NCBI GenBank assembly: GCA_963812075.1 | Contig: CAWETN010000018.1 | Location: 310,001 to 374,000, forward strand | Source: JAMXLO01 sp963812075 | GTDB taxonomy: Bacteria; Pseudomonadota; Alphaproteobacteria; Acetobacterales; Acetobacteraceae | Length of the DNA: 64,000 nucleotides | Reading direction: 5' to 3' | Part shown: positions 1 to 9,870 of the stretch, piece by piece | How positions within the stretch are numbered: the stretch's first letter is position 1 | How the letters are laid out: the number at the start of each line of letters is the position of its first letter | Position numbers and translations under genes: made by a program | Notes under the pieces: generated by a model | Told to the model about the DNA's origin: nothing | The model's database searches: none | Seen by the model: the letters and a program-made list of their open reading frames with translations, nothing else

Positions 1-54
1 CATATCTCCTTGGATGCAGTGCACAGTCTAGGCTGGCCGGGGGAGCGCGGAAAG

Positions 55-693
55 GTGCGGGCACTGGCGGGCGTGCCGATGGGCGTATGGCTGGCTGTAT
101 CGGCGCAGGCGCAGCCCTGCTGCGGGCCGGTAACGCCCCGAGGCAGGCAGCGTGCAAGCTTCCTCGAGTCCAGCGACGCGGTCCATCTCTGGCGCTCCGG
201 CTGGCATGTGGACTGGCGCACCGGCGAGAGGGACCGGCCGGCACCCGGCGGTCCGGCGGCGAAGACGCACTGCAGCGCCTTCGTCGCCGCGCTGGCGCTG
301 CGGCTGGGCATCTACGTGCTCCGCCCGCCGCAGCACAGCCAGCAACTGCTGGCGAACGCGCAGATGCGCTGGCTGCACGAGTCGGGCGAGCAGTCCGGAT
401 GGTCGGCCCTCGGGTCAGACGCCGCGGCCCAGGAGGCGGCCAACGGCGGCTGGTTCGTGGTGGAGGCGTACGAGAACCCCGATCGCCACAGGCCCGGCCA
501 TATTGCGATCGTCCGGCCGAGTGAGAAGACCCGGACGGGACTGCATGATGACGGCCCACAGGAGACCCAGGCGGGCACGCACAACGCATTCAGCATGACG
601 ACGCGGGAAGGATTCCGCGCGCACCGCGGTGCGTGGGAGCCGGGAGGCGGCGGCAGCCTGCGCTATTATCGACACGACGTGGCCTGGCCATGA
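55..693 (+). CDS. putative secreted CHAP/NlpC-like cysteine hydrolase
   Basis: The product looks like an exported papain-like cysteine hydrolase, possibly a peptidoglycan amidase. A Cys in the segment THCSAFVAAL (codon 271) is followed by a His in GHIAIV (codon 499), the Cys/His order of CHAP and NlpC/P60 folds. GTG at 55 was chosen because it gives a signal-peptide-like start (MRALAGVPMGVWLAVSAQA) behind the purine-rich GGGGGAGCGCGGAAAG; a TTG at 10 is a longer alternative. No operon partner is visible because the window begins just upstream. I infer the family from the motif order only, and a hypothetical-protein label would also be fair. Confidence 0.55.
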   Translation: MRALAGVPMGVWLAVSAQAQPCCGPVTPRGRQRASFLESSDAVHLWRSGWHVDWRTGERDRPAPGGPAAKTHCSAFVAALALRLGIYVLRPPQHSQQLLANAQMRWLHESGEQSGWSALGSDAAAQEAANGGWFVVEAYENPDRHRPGHIAIVRPSEKTRTGLHDDGPQETQAGTHNAFSMTTREGFRAHRGAWEPGGGGSLRYYRHDVAWP

Positions 694-738
694 GCGAAGC
701 CATGGCGCGGCGCCGCAACCATTGACAACGCGCCCAGC

Positions 739-1068
739 TCAGCCGGCGGAACGGCTTTTCGACCAGTAATCGGCCGCTGCCGGAAACACGGGGTCGCAGC
801 GCTGCAGCTGCGGGGCGCCGTCCAGCGTGTCGGCCGCCGCGCGCCAGACCGCATAGTGCGGCGCCGCGCGATGTGCCTCCAGTGCCGCTTCGTCGCGGTA
901 GACTTCGTAGAAGTAGTAGACGTCGCGGTCCTGCTGATCCTGCAGCACGTTGAAGCGCAGGCATCCGGATTCGTCTCGCTCCGAGCCGAGTGCATCGGCC
1001 TCGATCGCGGTGAGAAAGTGTTGGCGCTGCTCCGGCTTGACCCGGACCTTTACCCACAATGCAAGCAT
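739..1068 (-). CDS. antibiotic biosynthesis monooxygenase (ABM/YgiN-like) protein
   Basis: This 109-residue protein has the layout of the dimeric ABM ferredoxin-like fold: an N-terminal strand (LWVKVRVKPEQRQHF), a glutamate-rich first helix, the segment DESGCLRFNVLQD, then DVYYFYEVYRDEAALEAH, which is the family signature. Such proteins are small cofactor-free oxygenases or quinol-modifying enzymes of often unknown substrate. The ATG is preceded by a good GGAGG. It is convergent with the upstream hydrolase and divergent from the GMC oxidoreductase, so it is probably monocistronic. The family is fairly certain and the substrate is not. Confidence 0.8.
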   Translation of the reverse strand: MLALWVKVRVKPEQRQHFLTAIEADALGSERDESGCLRFNVLQDQQDRDVYYFYEVYRDEAALEAHRAAPHYAVWRAAADTLDGAPQLQRCDPVFPAAADYWSKSRSAG

Positions 1069-1300
1069 GTGTTTCCTCCACTTGCGGCATGCACTGCCGG
1101 GCCCATCGGCTTCTTTTCAACGAGCGTCGGAGCCCGGCGGACGATAGGCCTGCTGCCACGGCAGGCGCAAACGGCCCTCCCCCCTGAGGGCGATCAGGCC
1201 ATCCTGCTCCACAGGCTTCCGCCGCTCCGATGTTTCCCGATACACTGCCGGGAACGACCAATCTCGCGGTGATCGAACCCGCGCGGAGGGAGCGCAGGAC

Positions 1301-2914
1301 ATGCAGGCGGATTTCGTCATCGTCGGCGCCGGATCGGCTGGCTGCGTGTTGGCCAATCGTCTGACCGAGGATCCCGGCACGACGGTTCTGCTGATCGAGG
1401 CTGGCGGGCAAGACAGGAATCCGCTCATCCACGTCCCGGCCGGCTTCATGCGGATGCTCGATCATCCCACCCTGACGTGGAAATTCCGCGCCGAACCCGA
1501 TCCCGGCACCGACGGACGCGCCATCGTCTATACGCGCGGGCGGGTGATCGGCGGATCATCGTCGATCAACGGCATGATCTATATCCGGGGACAGCCCGAG
1601 GACTACGATCATTGGGGGCAACTCGGCAACCGCGGCTGGTCGTGGGACGACTGCCTGCCGTTCTTTCGCAAGGCCGAGCGGTGGGAGGGCGAGGGCAGCG
1701 CGGCGCGCGGCAAGGATGGGCCGCTCTTCACGTCCGCGACCGACCGGCCGGCCATCTGCGCAACAGTGATCGAGGCCGCCAAACAGCTCGGCCTGTCCTA
1801 CCGTGAGGACGTCAACGACCTGCCGCCCGGCGCCGGCGACAGCGTCGGATGGTGTCAGCAGACCCGTGGCGGCCGCCGACGCGCCAGCACCGCGCGCACC
1901 TACCTGCGGCCCGCTTTGAAGCGGCCGAACCTTCAGCTTGTCACCAACGCCCTGGTCCATCGGGTGCTGTTCGACGGCAGGCGCGCGACCGGCATCGAGT
2001 TCTCTCGCGACGGCGTGGTCGAGCGCGCCGAGGCCGGACGCGAGGTGATCCTTTCGGCGGGCGCGGTGGGCTCGCCGCACATCCTGCAGCTGTCGGGCGT
2101 CGGCGATCCGGAGCACCTGGCAACCATCGGCGTGCCCGTCGTGCATGACCTGCGCGGCGTCGGTCGCAACATGCAGGACCATTACGTGGCGCGCGTCACC
2201 TACCGGATCGTCGGTGCGCAGACCGCCAACGAGCGCTCGCGCGGCCTGCCGCTGGCGGCCGAGGTGGTGCGCTGGCTGGTCTCGGGCAAAGGCATGCTGA
2301 GCTATAGCCCGTCCATCGTCGCCGCCTCGGTCAAGGTGCTGGAGACCTCGGCGACGCCCGACATGCAGTGCACGTTCGCGCCCGGCAGCCTGAAGGACGG
2401 CCAGATGGGCGAACTCGAAAAGACCCCCGGTCTGAGCGCGGGAGCGTGGCAGATGCGGCCGTCGTCGCGCGGCTATGTCCTGGCCAGGTCCAATCGTCCT
2501 GGCGACATGCCGGCGATCAATCCGCGCTACCTGTCCGACGAGACCGACAGGCGGGCCATCGTCGGCGGGCTGCGATTTGCCCGGCGGATCTTTGCCGCTC
2601 CTGCGCTGCAGCCGTTCGTGCGCGCCGAGACGCTGCCTGGCGCCGACGTCCGCACCGATGACGAACTGCTCGATTATGCGCGGCGCAATGGCGGCACGTG
2701 CTATCACGCCAGCTGCACCTGCATGATGGGCGTGCATCCGAATAGCGTCGTCGACAGTGAGCTGCGCGTGCACGGGCTGGAAGGGCTGCGGGTGATCGAC
2801 GCATCGGTGATGCCGGCGGTCACCTCGACCAACACCAACGCGCCGACGATCATGATCGCCGAAAAGGGCGCGGTCATGATCAAGGGGGCGGCGCAACAGG
2901 CGCTGGCCGCCTAG
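1301..2914 (+). CDS. GMC family FAD-dependent oxidoreductase (choline dehydrogenase-like)
   Basis: This is a full-length 537-residue glucose-methanol-choline oxidoreductase that oxidises an alcohol using bound FAD. The dinucleotide motif GAGSAG lies at residues 9-14, the FAD loop GGSSSINGMIYIRG follows near residue 85, and the C-terminal domain carries the catalytic His region YHASCTCMMG and the Asn-containing TNTNAPT. A GGAGGGAG Shine-Dalgarno precedes the ATG. The following esterase gene starts 23 bases downstream, so the two are probably co-transcribed. It has no signal peptide and is predicted cytoplasmic. The substrate cannot be read from the sequence. Confidence 0.92.
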   Translation: MQADFVIVGAGSAGCVLANRLTEDPGTTVLLIEAGGQDRNPLIHVPAGFMRMLDHPTLTWKFRAEPDPGTDGRAIVYTRGRVIGGSSSINGMIYIRGQPEDYDHWGQLGNRGWSWDDCLPFFRKAERWEGEGSAARGKDGPLFTSATDRPAICATVIEAAKQLGLSYREDVNDLPPGAGDSVGWCQQTRGGRRRASTARTYLRPALKRPNLQLVTNALVHRVLFDGRRATGIEFSRDGVVERAEAGREVILSAGAVGSPHILQLSGVGDPEHLATIGVPVVHDLRGVGRNMQDHYVARVTYRIVGAQTANERSRGLPLAAEVVRWLVSGKGMLSYSPSIVAASVKVLETSATPDMQCTFAPGSLKDGQMGELEKTPGLSAGAWQMRPSSRGYVLARSNRPGDMPAINPRYLSDETDRRAIVGGLRFARRIFAAPALQPFVRAETLPGADVRTDDELLDYARRNGGTCYHASCTCMMGVHPNSVVDSELRVHGLEGLRVIDASVMPAVTSTNTNAPTIMIAEKGAVMIKGAAQQALAA

Positions 2915-2937
2915 ACCGGATCGGTGCGGTCCCGGCG

Positions 2938-3963
2938 ATGAGCGAAGCCACCGCGATCGCGCTGCTGCTCGACACGCTCGAGGCGCTGGAACACATCGCG
3001 CGCCGGCTGCATCCGGCGCGCTTCGAGGCACTGCTCGCGAGCCTCGGAGATCGCGATGCCGCGCTGCGCCAGGTGCTTGCCGGTGCGCACTGGCCCGAGC
3101 CGTTGGGCGATGCGATCGGCCGTGCCGCGGAGGTGACGCTGCGTGCCTGCGACGGCCTGCGTGCCGCACAAGGCGCGACCGATGGACCGCGCCTGGCGTA
3201 TCGCGCCTGGCGTGAGGTGGGCCGGGCGCAGGAGGCACTGTACCCGCTGGCCGTCATGCTGCCGGAGGTGGACCGCTTCTTCCTGGCATCCGGCGAGCAT
3301 GCGGTCGGCGCCGCCCGGCCGGATGCGCCGACCGGCGTGATGCACGTCGGCAACGAAACCACCGAGCGCGGCGGCTTCTCGCTCTACATTCCCGAGGATT
3401 ACGACCCGGCACGTGCCTATCCACTGGTAGTGGCGATGCACGGCGGTTCGGGGCACGGCCGGCTGTTCCTGTGGAGCTGGCTGCGCGAGGTGCGCGGCCG
3501 CTCGGTGATCCTGGTCGCACCGACTGCCACCGGCGACACCTGGTCGTTGATGGAGCCGGACGTGGACGGAGCACATCTCGCCCGCGTGCTGGAGCATATC
3601 GCGCGGCAGTGGCACCTGGACCAAAGCCGGCTGCTGCTCACCGGCATGAGCGACGGCGGCACGTTCACGCTGTTGAGCGGCCTCAGCAACGAATCGCCGT
3701 TCACCCACCTGGCGCCGGTGGCGGCCAGCTTCCATCCGCTGCTGCTGGCCATGGCATCGCCGCATCGCCTGTCCGGATTGCCGGTGTATCTGGTGCACGG
3801 TGCGCTGGACTGGATGTTCCCGGTGTCGAGCGCACGCACCGCGCAGCGGGCGCTGGCGGCGGCAGGCGCGAGAGTGACGTATCGCGAGATCGCCGACCTG
3901 TCGCACACCTATCCGCGCGAGGAAGGCAGCGCCATTCTCGACTGGCTTGGCGCGTCGCAGTGA
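2938..3963 (+). CDS. alpha/beta hydrolase (phospholipase/carboxylesterase-like)
   Basis: The C-terminal two thirds form a serine hydrolase. The nucleophile elbow is GMSDGG with Ser at residue 238. The probable acid is Asp291 in HGALDWMF, the His is residue 323 in LSHTYP, and an oxyanion-hole HGGSG lies near residue 166. The first ~120 residues are an extra helical domain rich in Leu, Ala and Glu that I do not recognise. Dienelactone-hydrolase or LpqC-like esterases fit. It sits 23 bases behind the GMC oxidoreductase on the same strand, suggesting the pair act on one compound. Confidence 0.78.
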   Translation: MSEATAIALLLDTLEALEHIARRLHPARFEALLASLGDRDAALRQVLAGAHWPEPLGDAIGRAAEVTLRACDGLRAAQGATDGPRLAYRAWREVGRAQEALYPLAVMLPEVDRFFLASGEHAVGAARPDAPTGVMHVGNETTERGGFSLYIPEDYDPARAYPLVVAMHGGSGHGRLFLWSWLREVRGRSVILVAPTATGDTWSLMEPDVDGAHLARVLEHIARQWHLDQSRLLLTGMSDGGTFTLLSGLSNESPFTHLAPVAASFHPLLLAMASPHRLSGLPVYLVHGALDWMFPVSSARTAQRALAAAGARVTYREIADLSHTYPREEGSAILDWLGASQ

Positions 3964-3997
3964 CCTGACGGGGCGCCTCGCAAGTTGGCCCGAAGTG

Positions 3998-5356
3998 TTA
4001 CCCGCTGCCTGCCTGGGCCAGAGCCGGCCAGCCGGCGACGATGCCGGCATGATCCGCGACGATCTTTGCCGCGGCGAGACGGAAGGCGGCCGCATTCGCA
4101 TTGGCACCCGTGGCACGCTGCGTCGGCGGTGACACAGGAACGGCGGCGACCGCCAGGTTCGGTGCAGCGGGTATATCGGTGCGGGGCGCCGAAAGAGTGA
4201 TCGCCTCCGACAGCCGCGCCAGCGCCGGCTGCCGGTTCGCCACCGCGGGCGAGAAGAATCCCTGACCGAACCTGTCGGCGATCAGCTGCAGGAACGAGGT
4301 ATGGTCGAGCATCGCGCTGAACACGCTGCCTGGCTTCACCAGCGGCGACACCAGCAGGCTCGGCACCCGCACACCGGTGGTGGTGAACACGGGTGTCGTA
4401 CCGTGATCGAGCAAGGCCGTCGGAATGTCGAGCGGCGGCACGTGGTCATAGAAGCCGCCGTGCTCGTCGTAGGTGACGACCAGCAGCGTTCGCGCCCAGC
4501 GGGCCGGGTTGGCGGTCAGCGCCGTATACACATCGCGCAGCAGCGCCTGGCCATGCGCTACGCCGGTGGGCGGATGATCGTCGTTCGCGATGCCGTGCAG
4601 ACCGTCGGTGTATTCCGGCTCGATGAAAATCACCGACGGCATGTTCTGCTCGGTCTGCCAGTCGCGGGCGAAATTGCTGAACCGGCGGAACCGCGGGTGC
4701 GCATGCGGGACCAGTGCATCCAGTGCGAGCGAATTGGCGATCTCGTTCTGCCATCGCCGCATCAGCGCGAAGAACGGCAGGAAGTGGCCGCTCTGATAGG
4801 CGCACCAGCTCACCCCATGGTCCGCCAGCCAGTCGTAGACCAGCGGCTGGTCGGGCAGGAACAGCGGCGCGTTGTCGAGGACGGTCGTGGCACCGGCCAT
4901 CGCCATCAGGCGATTTGCCTGAGTGCCAGTGGGCAGCGCGGCGAACCAGTGGTCGCACACCGTGTAGTTGCGCGCGAGGAAGTCGAACATGGGGACCGAG
5001 GCCGCAGTGTAGTAGCCCATCACCAGGCTATCCCGGTCCGGCGGCGGGTCGCGCCGGCGATAGCTTTCGACGAAGCCGTTCATGGGACAGGGGCCGCCGG
5101 GCGTGGGCGGCGCTCCTAGCTGGATGGCTATCGTCGCTCTCTCGTGCGGCGGGTCTTCGATCAGTTGCGCGGCGAACTCGAACGGCTCGATACCACTGTT
5201 GGCGTGCTGGCGCAGCCAGGTCGGATCAGCCTGCAAGCCCTCGAGCGCGATGCGCGACGGGCCGGGCAGGTTGAGGTAGCCCAGCATGTGATCGAACGAC
5301 CGGTTCTCCATGACAATAAAGACGATCGTGTCAATCAGATCGAGATTCGACGGCAT
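3998..5356 (-). CDS. phospholipase C / acid phosphatase-type phosphoesterase
   Basis: The protein belongs to the phosphoesterase (PLC/AcpA) family, which hydrolyses phosphate monoesters or phospholipid head groups with bound metals. The family start motif ENRSFDHM lies at residues 17-24, and VTYDEHGGFYDHVPP, carrying metal-binding Asp, Glu and His, lies in the second half. Unlike secreted PLCs there is no obvious signal peptide: the protein starts MPSNLDLIDTIVFIVMEN. It is convergent with the esterase and divergent from the cyclase gene. The C-terminal ~50 residues are Ala/Pro-rich. Length (452) is normal for the shorter family members. Confidence 0.85.
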   Translation of the reverse strand: MPSNLDLIDTIVFIVMENRSFDHMLGYLNLPGPSRIALEGLQADPTWLRQHANSGIEPFEFAAQLIEDPPHERATIAIQLGAPPTPGGPCPMNGFVESYRRRDPPPDRDSLVMGYYTAASVPMFDFLARNYTVCDHWFAALPTGTQANRLMAMAGATTVLDNAPLFLPDQPLVYDWLADHGVSWCAYQSGHFLPFFALMRRWQNEIANSLALDALVPHAHPRFRRFSNFARDWQTEQNMPSVIFIEPEYTDGLHGIANDDHPPTGVAHGQALLRDVYTALTANPARWARTLLVVTYDEHGGFYDHVPPLDIPTALLDHGTTPVFTTTGVRVPSLLVSPLVKPGSVFSAMLDHTSFLQLIADRFGQGFFSPAVANRQPALARLSEAITLSAPRTDIPAAPNLAVAAVPVSPPTQRATGANANAAAFRLAAAKIVADHAGIVAGWPALAQAGSG

Positions 5357-5512
5357 GGCAGACCTCCCTGCTCATGAGTCAGTTTATTGTGAGACCGGCC
5401 GAGCTGCCGGAATCGGCTGTTCCTGCCCTGGTGCTGCCGCGCCGAGTACGGCATCCTGGCAGTAAGCGCGCCTTCCAACCACTGCGCAGAACGGAACAAG
5501 GGAGAAACGATC

Positions 5513-6536
5513 GTGAGAACCGTCGGCTTCGCCACTTGCGTAGGACTGTCACTTCTGCCGCTGCTCGGACTGTCGGCGCCCGCGCTCGCGCAGGCGGATT
5601 GCAAGTCGGTCGTCGCACCCTCGCCGTTCGGTCCTGATGACCAGACCGGCGCGACCAACCGGGTCACGCCGCAGGTGACCAAGGCGGCCGCGGCAGAGAT
5701 CCAGACCGGCGTCGTCACCCCGATGGCCAACAATCTGGTCGACGGCGTGCCGCTGTTCGGCACCCGCTTCACCAAGACCATCCTCACCGCCGTTTCCACC
5801 ATGCCGGGCGCCGAGTACGGCAAGAACAAGCTCAGCTATATGGAGGACACCTATCTCAGCCAGAGCCATGTCGGCACGCATATCGACGGCATGGGTCACA
5901 TCGGCATCCAGGACTGCTACTACAACCAGACGCCGATGGGGAAATACGTCACGCAGAACTACCTCAAGCGGCTTGGCATCGAGAACATGAAGAGCTTCGC
6001 CACGCGCGGCGTCATCATCGATGCGGTGAAGGTGTTCCAGGCAGCCGGCAAGCTGAAGGCGAACGCCGCATGCAAGAACCCGTGCCTCGACGCCGGCACG
6101 GTGATCACCGAGGCCGATCTTCAGGCCGGCCTGAAGATGTACAACGTCACGCTGCGCGAGGCCGACGCGGTGTTCATCAACACCGGCTGGGGCGACCTGT
6201 TCCAGCAGTTCCCGGCGCAGAACGCCACCTACAACGGCGGCGAGCCCGGCATCAGCAAGTCGGCCGCGACGTGGCTCGCGTCGCAGAAGGTCATCGTGGT
6301 CGGTGCCGACACCTGGGCGGTCGAGGTGCATCCCGGGCGAGGACACCACCGAGGCCTTCCCGGTCCACAAGACGCTGCTGACCGACAATGGCATCCACAT
6401 CATCGAGAACGTCCGCACCGACCTGATCGCGGCCAAGGCCGCGCAGGACAACCGGGCGACGTTCTTTCTTCGAATGACGGTTCCGAAGGCGGTCGGCGCG
6501 ACCGGAACCTTCGTCAACATCGAAGCGATCCAGTAG
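5513..6536 (+). pseudogene. cyclase family protein (kynurenine formamidase-like), one frameshift
   Basis: This is a secreted member of the cyclase family of metal-dependent hydrolases. It starts at GTG 5513 behind AAGGGAGAA and has a clear signal peptide ending ALA (about residue 26). The signature HxGTHxD appears as SHVGTHIDG. The frame is lost at the segment EVHPG near 6338, where CATCCCGGGCGAG needs one base removed to read HPGEDTTEAFPVH; translation then continues to a TAG at 6534-6536. The span is 1 modulo 3, agreeing with a single inserted base. I suspect a consensus error rather than decay. Confidence 0.8.
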
Positions 6537-6539
6537 CGC

Positions 6540-7544
6540 ATGGCGCTGCGGCGCCGATCCGCTTCTCGCCTGCGCTGCTCGCCGCTGGTCTCGGCCCCGC
6601 GCGGGCCGAGGCAGCGACGGTTCCGCATCGCTTCGCCAATCTCGACGAGACGCCGGGCGTTACTGCTCGAGGGTCTTGGCTTCACCGGCGTCGAGCTGCG
6701 CCGCAGCTTCGAGCTTGCCGCGCGCACGCTGCCGATCGACATGCTGTATTTCGACAACGCCGGCAACCCCGAGCGGGCCGTCGCCAATGCCGAGGCGGCG
6801 ATCGCCGCGCGCGTGGACCTGCTGATCGAATACAACGCCGATGCCGAGGCGAATGCGGCGATCGCGCGACCGCCTGTCCACCGCCGGGATCCCGGCGCTC
6901 GCGCTGATCGACCCACTGCCCGGTGCGCCGCTCTACGGTCCGGACAACCGTGCGGCAGGCCGCATCGCCGGCATGCGCGCTCGGCACGTTCGCGCAGGAG
7001 ACGTGGCCCGGTGAGCAGGTGCAGGGCGTGCTCATCGGCGATCTTGCCGATCCCGGCGCGGCGGTCACCGAGCGGGTGCAGGGCATCACCGACGGCGTCC
7101 GACAATCGCTGCCGACGCTGCAGTTCGCCACGCTGGATACCGGCGGCCAGCCGATGCGCGCCGATGCACTGCTGACGAAGTTCCTGCTGACCCAGCGCGG
7201 CGCGGCGGCTGCTGATCGCCACGCTCGACGATCTCGCCGCGATCTATGCCAGGAACGCCATCGAGATGCAGCGACGGCAGAGCGACTGCATCATCGTCAG
7301 CCAGGGACTCGACCGCAGCATCCATGGCGGCGCCAGCGAGAAGAAGGAGATCGATCCCAACAATCGTGGCAGCGTCGTGCTGGGCTCGGTCGCCTACTAC
7401 ATGGATCGCTACGGCTACGAGGTGCTGCCGCTCGCCATGCGGCTGCTGGCGGGCGAAGCCCTGCCGCCGCGCACCGTGACGAAGCATGTGCTGGTCACCG
7501 CGGCCAATGTGTTCCGCGAATACCCGCCGTTCGATATGAACTGA
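6540..7544 (+). pseudogene. periplasmic sugar-type substrate-binding protein, multiply frameshifted
   Basis: Piecing frames together gives a LacI/ribose-type periplasmic binding protein. It has a signal-like start (FSPALLAAGLGPARAEA), then GLGFTGVELRRSFELAAR, IDMLYFDNAGNPERAV, ARVDLLIEYNADAEAN, an IPALALIDPLPGA segment, and a C-terminus ending VFREYPPFDMN. Frame changes lie near 6550, 6660, 6866, 6975 and 7203. Four are repaired by deleting one base and the first needs a net shift of minus one. No matching permease or ATPase is adjacent. It starts 3 bases after the cyclase stop, so the two probably share a transcript. Confidence 0.65.
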
Positions 7545-7579
7545 CGCCGGCCGGCCGAGCGCGCCGACGCGCGGCACCG

Positions 7580-8937
7580 TCATCGCGGCGGCGCCGGGCA
7601 GCGACACCAGATCGCGCCGCGTGCGTCGTCAGTTTCGGACACCGTCGCGAATGTCAGCGCACCATCCGGTCCCGGCGGCGGCCACGGCATTGAGTGCGAA
7701 GCGACCGATGCGCGTTCCGTCCGGCAGCGTCTCACCCATCGTCGCAACCCGACGCATGCTTCCCGGCTGTCCCGGCGAAGGCGGCGAGCGGCCCAGGCCC
7801 GCCGTCCAGTGCCGCGACGAACGCCGTCACGCCACCCGGCGCGACGGTCGGCCACGGGCCGAAGCCCGCATAGCGTCCGCCGCCAGGCGCTGCCGCGCCT
7901 TCGACCGCGACCTCGGTCAGGCCTTCGGACCCGGTCCGCAGCACCGCCTCGCGCGTGCCGCCGGTCACCGCCGAGATAGGCGCCGAATGCGACATTGTCC
8001 TCGTCGTCGATCGCCACGCGCTCGGAAAAGCGCAACACCATCGCCCCGCCCGCCGTGTGGTCGCCGGCGCGAACCAGCAGGCTGCAGGCGCGTGCGCCGG
8101 CCACGAAGACGCCGCCGACGACCGGCCCCTTCAGGATCGCTGCGGGAAACGCGACCACGCCGCCGTTGTTCAGCGCCGGCTCGCCGATCTTGTCCATGGT
8201 TCCGCCGATCCGCAGCAGCGGTTCGCCTTCGGCGACCAGGCGCTGCAGACGCTGCCCATTCCAGAAATACAGCACGTCCAGCGTCTCGCGTCCGCGGCGC
8301 ACGGTCGCGACGAAGGCCAGCTTCGTCGTTGTCGTTCAGCGCCGGCGCATTGAAGCCGACCAGGACGCCGGCCGGCACGCCCGGCGCCGCATCACCGGCG
8401 AAGGCGATCGCCCGAAGTCCGGTTTCGCTGGCCACGAAGATCGCTTCCGTGGCGCGTCCTCCTGCGATCTGCGCGTTGAATGCCACGTGGCCTGCCGCGT
8501 TCAGCGCCGGCAGCGGAGCGGCGGCGAAACCCGCGAGCGTTCCGCCGCCGGGCGCCGGATCGCCGAGTGCCGCCACCTTGGACAGACGCCCACCCTCGGC
8601 CAGGAAGATCCCCTCGCGACCCGGCGCGCGCAGCACCGTCGCATAAAAGGCCACCTGGCCGCGCGCATTGACCGGCGCGACGACCGGCTGCGAGGGAACG
8701 TCGAACCGGTCGATCGCTGCCACCGTCGGGCGCCGGCAGGCCGGATCGGGCAACGGCACGCAGCGCGCCGGCGTCCTGTCGTCGTCGGGACTGGCGGGCC
8801 GGCCGTCGACCGTAACCGAGCGGTTGCACCGGCGATGTCGAAGGCGCCGATGGCGCAACCCAGAGCACCGCGGCCCACAGCGCCGCCACCGCCACGCCGG
8901 CCACCAGCACGCGCTTCCATGCCGCGGCGAGCAGCAT
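7580..8937 (-). pseudogene. NxxGxxAF tandem-repeat protein, multiply frameshifted
   Basis: The reconstructed product of about 450 residues begins with an uncleaved-anchor-like hydrophobic segment (VLVAGVAVAALWAAVLWVA). It then has repeats of the form NxxGxxAF: NARGQVAF, NAAGHVAF, NNGGVVAF, DDEDNVAFGAY, and weaker copies. These match the NxxGxxAF choice-of-anchor repeat family, a beta-rich surface or periplasmic protein of unknown role. Frame changes near 8826, 8330, 7983, 7760 and 7675 are each repaired by removing one base, and the span is 2 modulo 3 as five insertions predict. It begins 3 bases after the binding protein of the metal ABC transporter and is probably its last co-transcribed gene. 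Confidence 0.65.
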
Positions 8938-8940
8938 CGA

Positions 8941-9870
8941 TCAGTTGTTCAGCATGCCGGCCTTCAGCGTCGCGACGTCGTGCCGCAGCATCTTCAGGTA
9001 GGTGTCGGCCTCGCCGCCGGGACGGGGAAAGCGTATCGCCGTACAGCGTGCCGCCGATCGTCACGCCGGTCTCGCCGGCGATACGCTGCATCGCCCGCGG
9101 ATCGGTGATGCTGTCGAGAAACAGCGCCCTCACGCGTTCGGCGCGGATCCGCTGCGTGAGCTTCGCCAGTTCGGCTGCCGAGGGCTCGCTGTTGTTGGTC
9201 CAGCCGTTCACCGTGAGCATGGTGATGCCATAGGCATTGGCCAGGTACTGCAGCGAATCGTGCGACGTCAGCAGCCGCCGCTTGGCCGACGGCACGCCGG
9301 CGATCTCCTTGCGGGCCCATTCGTCGAGCGACTGGATCTCCTTCGTGTAGGCTGCCGCGCGCGCCCGGTAGTCGGCGGCGTTGCCAGGATCGAGCCGCGC
9401 CAGCGCCTCGGCGATGTTGCGCACGTAGATCACGCCGTTGCGCGGATCGAGCCATGCATGCTGGTCGATCGCGGTCGGCAGCTGCCGGCCGGAGACGGGA
9501 TGCTCCTCCTCCGCGGTCAGCGTCCGCACCTGCCGGCTGACCACGACCTTCGTGCCCTTGAACGCGGCCTGCCGCAGCAGCGGCTCGAGCCACGGCTCGA
9601 ATTCGTCGTTGAGGTCGTTGAGGAACACCGCACGCGCCGAGGCGACGCTGGCGACGTCCGCGGCGGTCGGCTGATACAGTTCGCTATCGCCGCCCGGGCC
9701 AACGATCGTCCTGATCGCGATATGGTCGCCGCCGACATTGGCAAGCATGTCGCCGATGACGCTGAACGTTGCGACCACCGGCATTCGGTCCGCGCGCGTA
9801 GCTACAAGGCGCGGCGAGGAGCACGGCAACCAGCAGCGCAACGAGCGGCAGACAGCCGGCGCCAGGCGCT
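8941..9870 (-). pseudogene. metal ABC transporter substrate-binding protein (ZnuA/AztC/TroA family), frameshifted
   Basis: This is a cluster A-I solute-binding protein for zinc or manganese. After a signal-like LPLVALLVAVLLAAP it reads PVVATFSVIGDML, then DQHAWLDP and LLTSHDSLQYLA (two metal His), then LFLDSITDPRAM and GGTLYGDTLS with the acidic ligand. The usual first metal His (as in DxHxYxP) is replaced: the segment reads GGDSELYQPT. There is no His-rich loop, as in AztC. Single-base insertions near 9795 and 9027 break the frame; repaired, it ends KAGMLNN. The exact start is uncertain because the upstream permease is frameshifted too. Confidence 0.75.
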
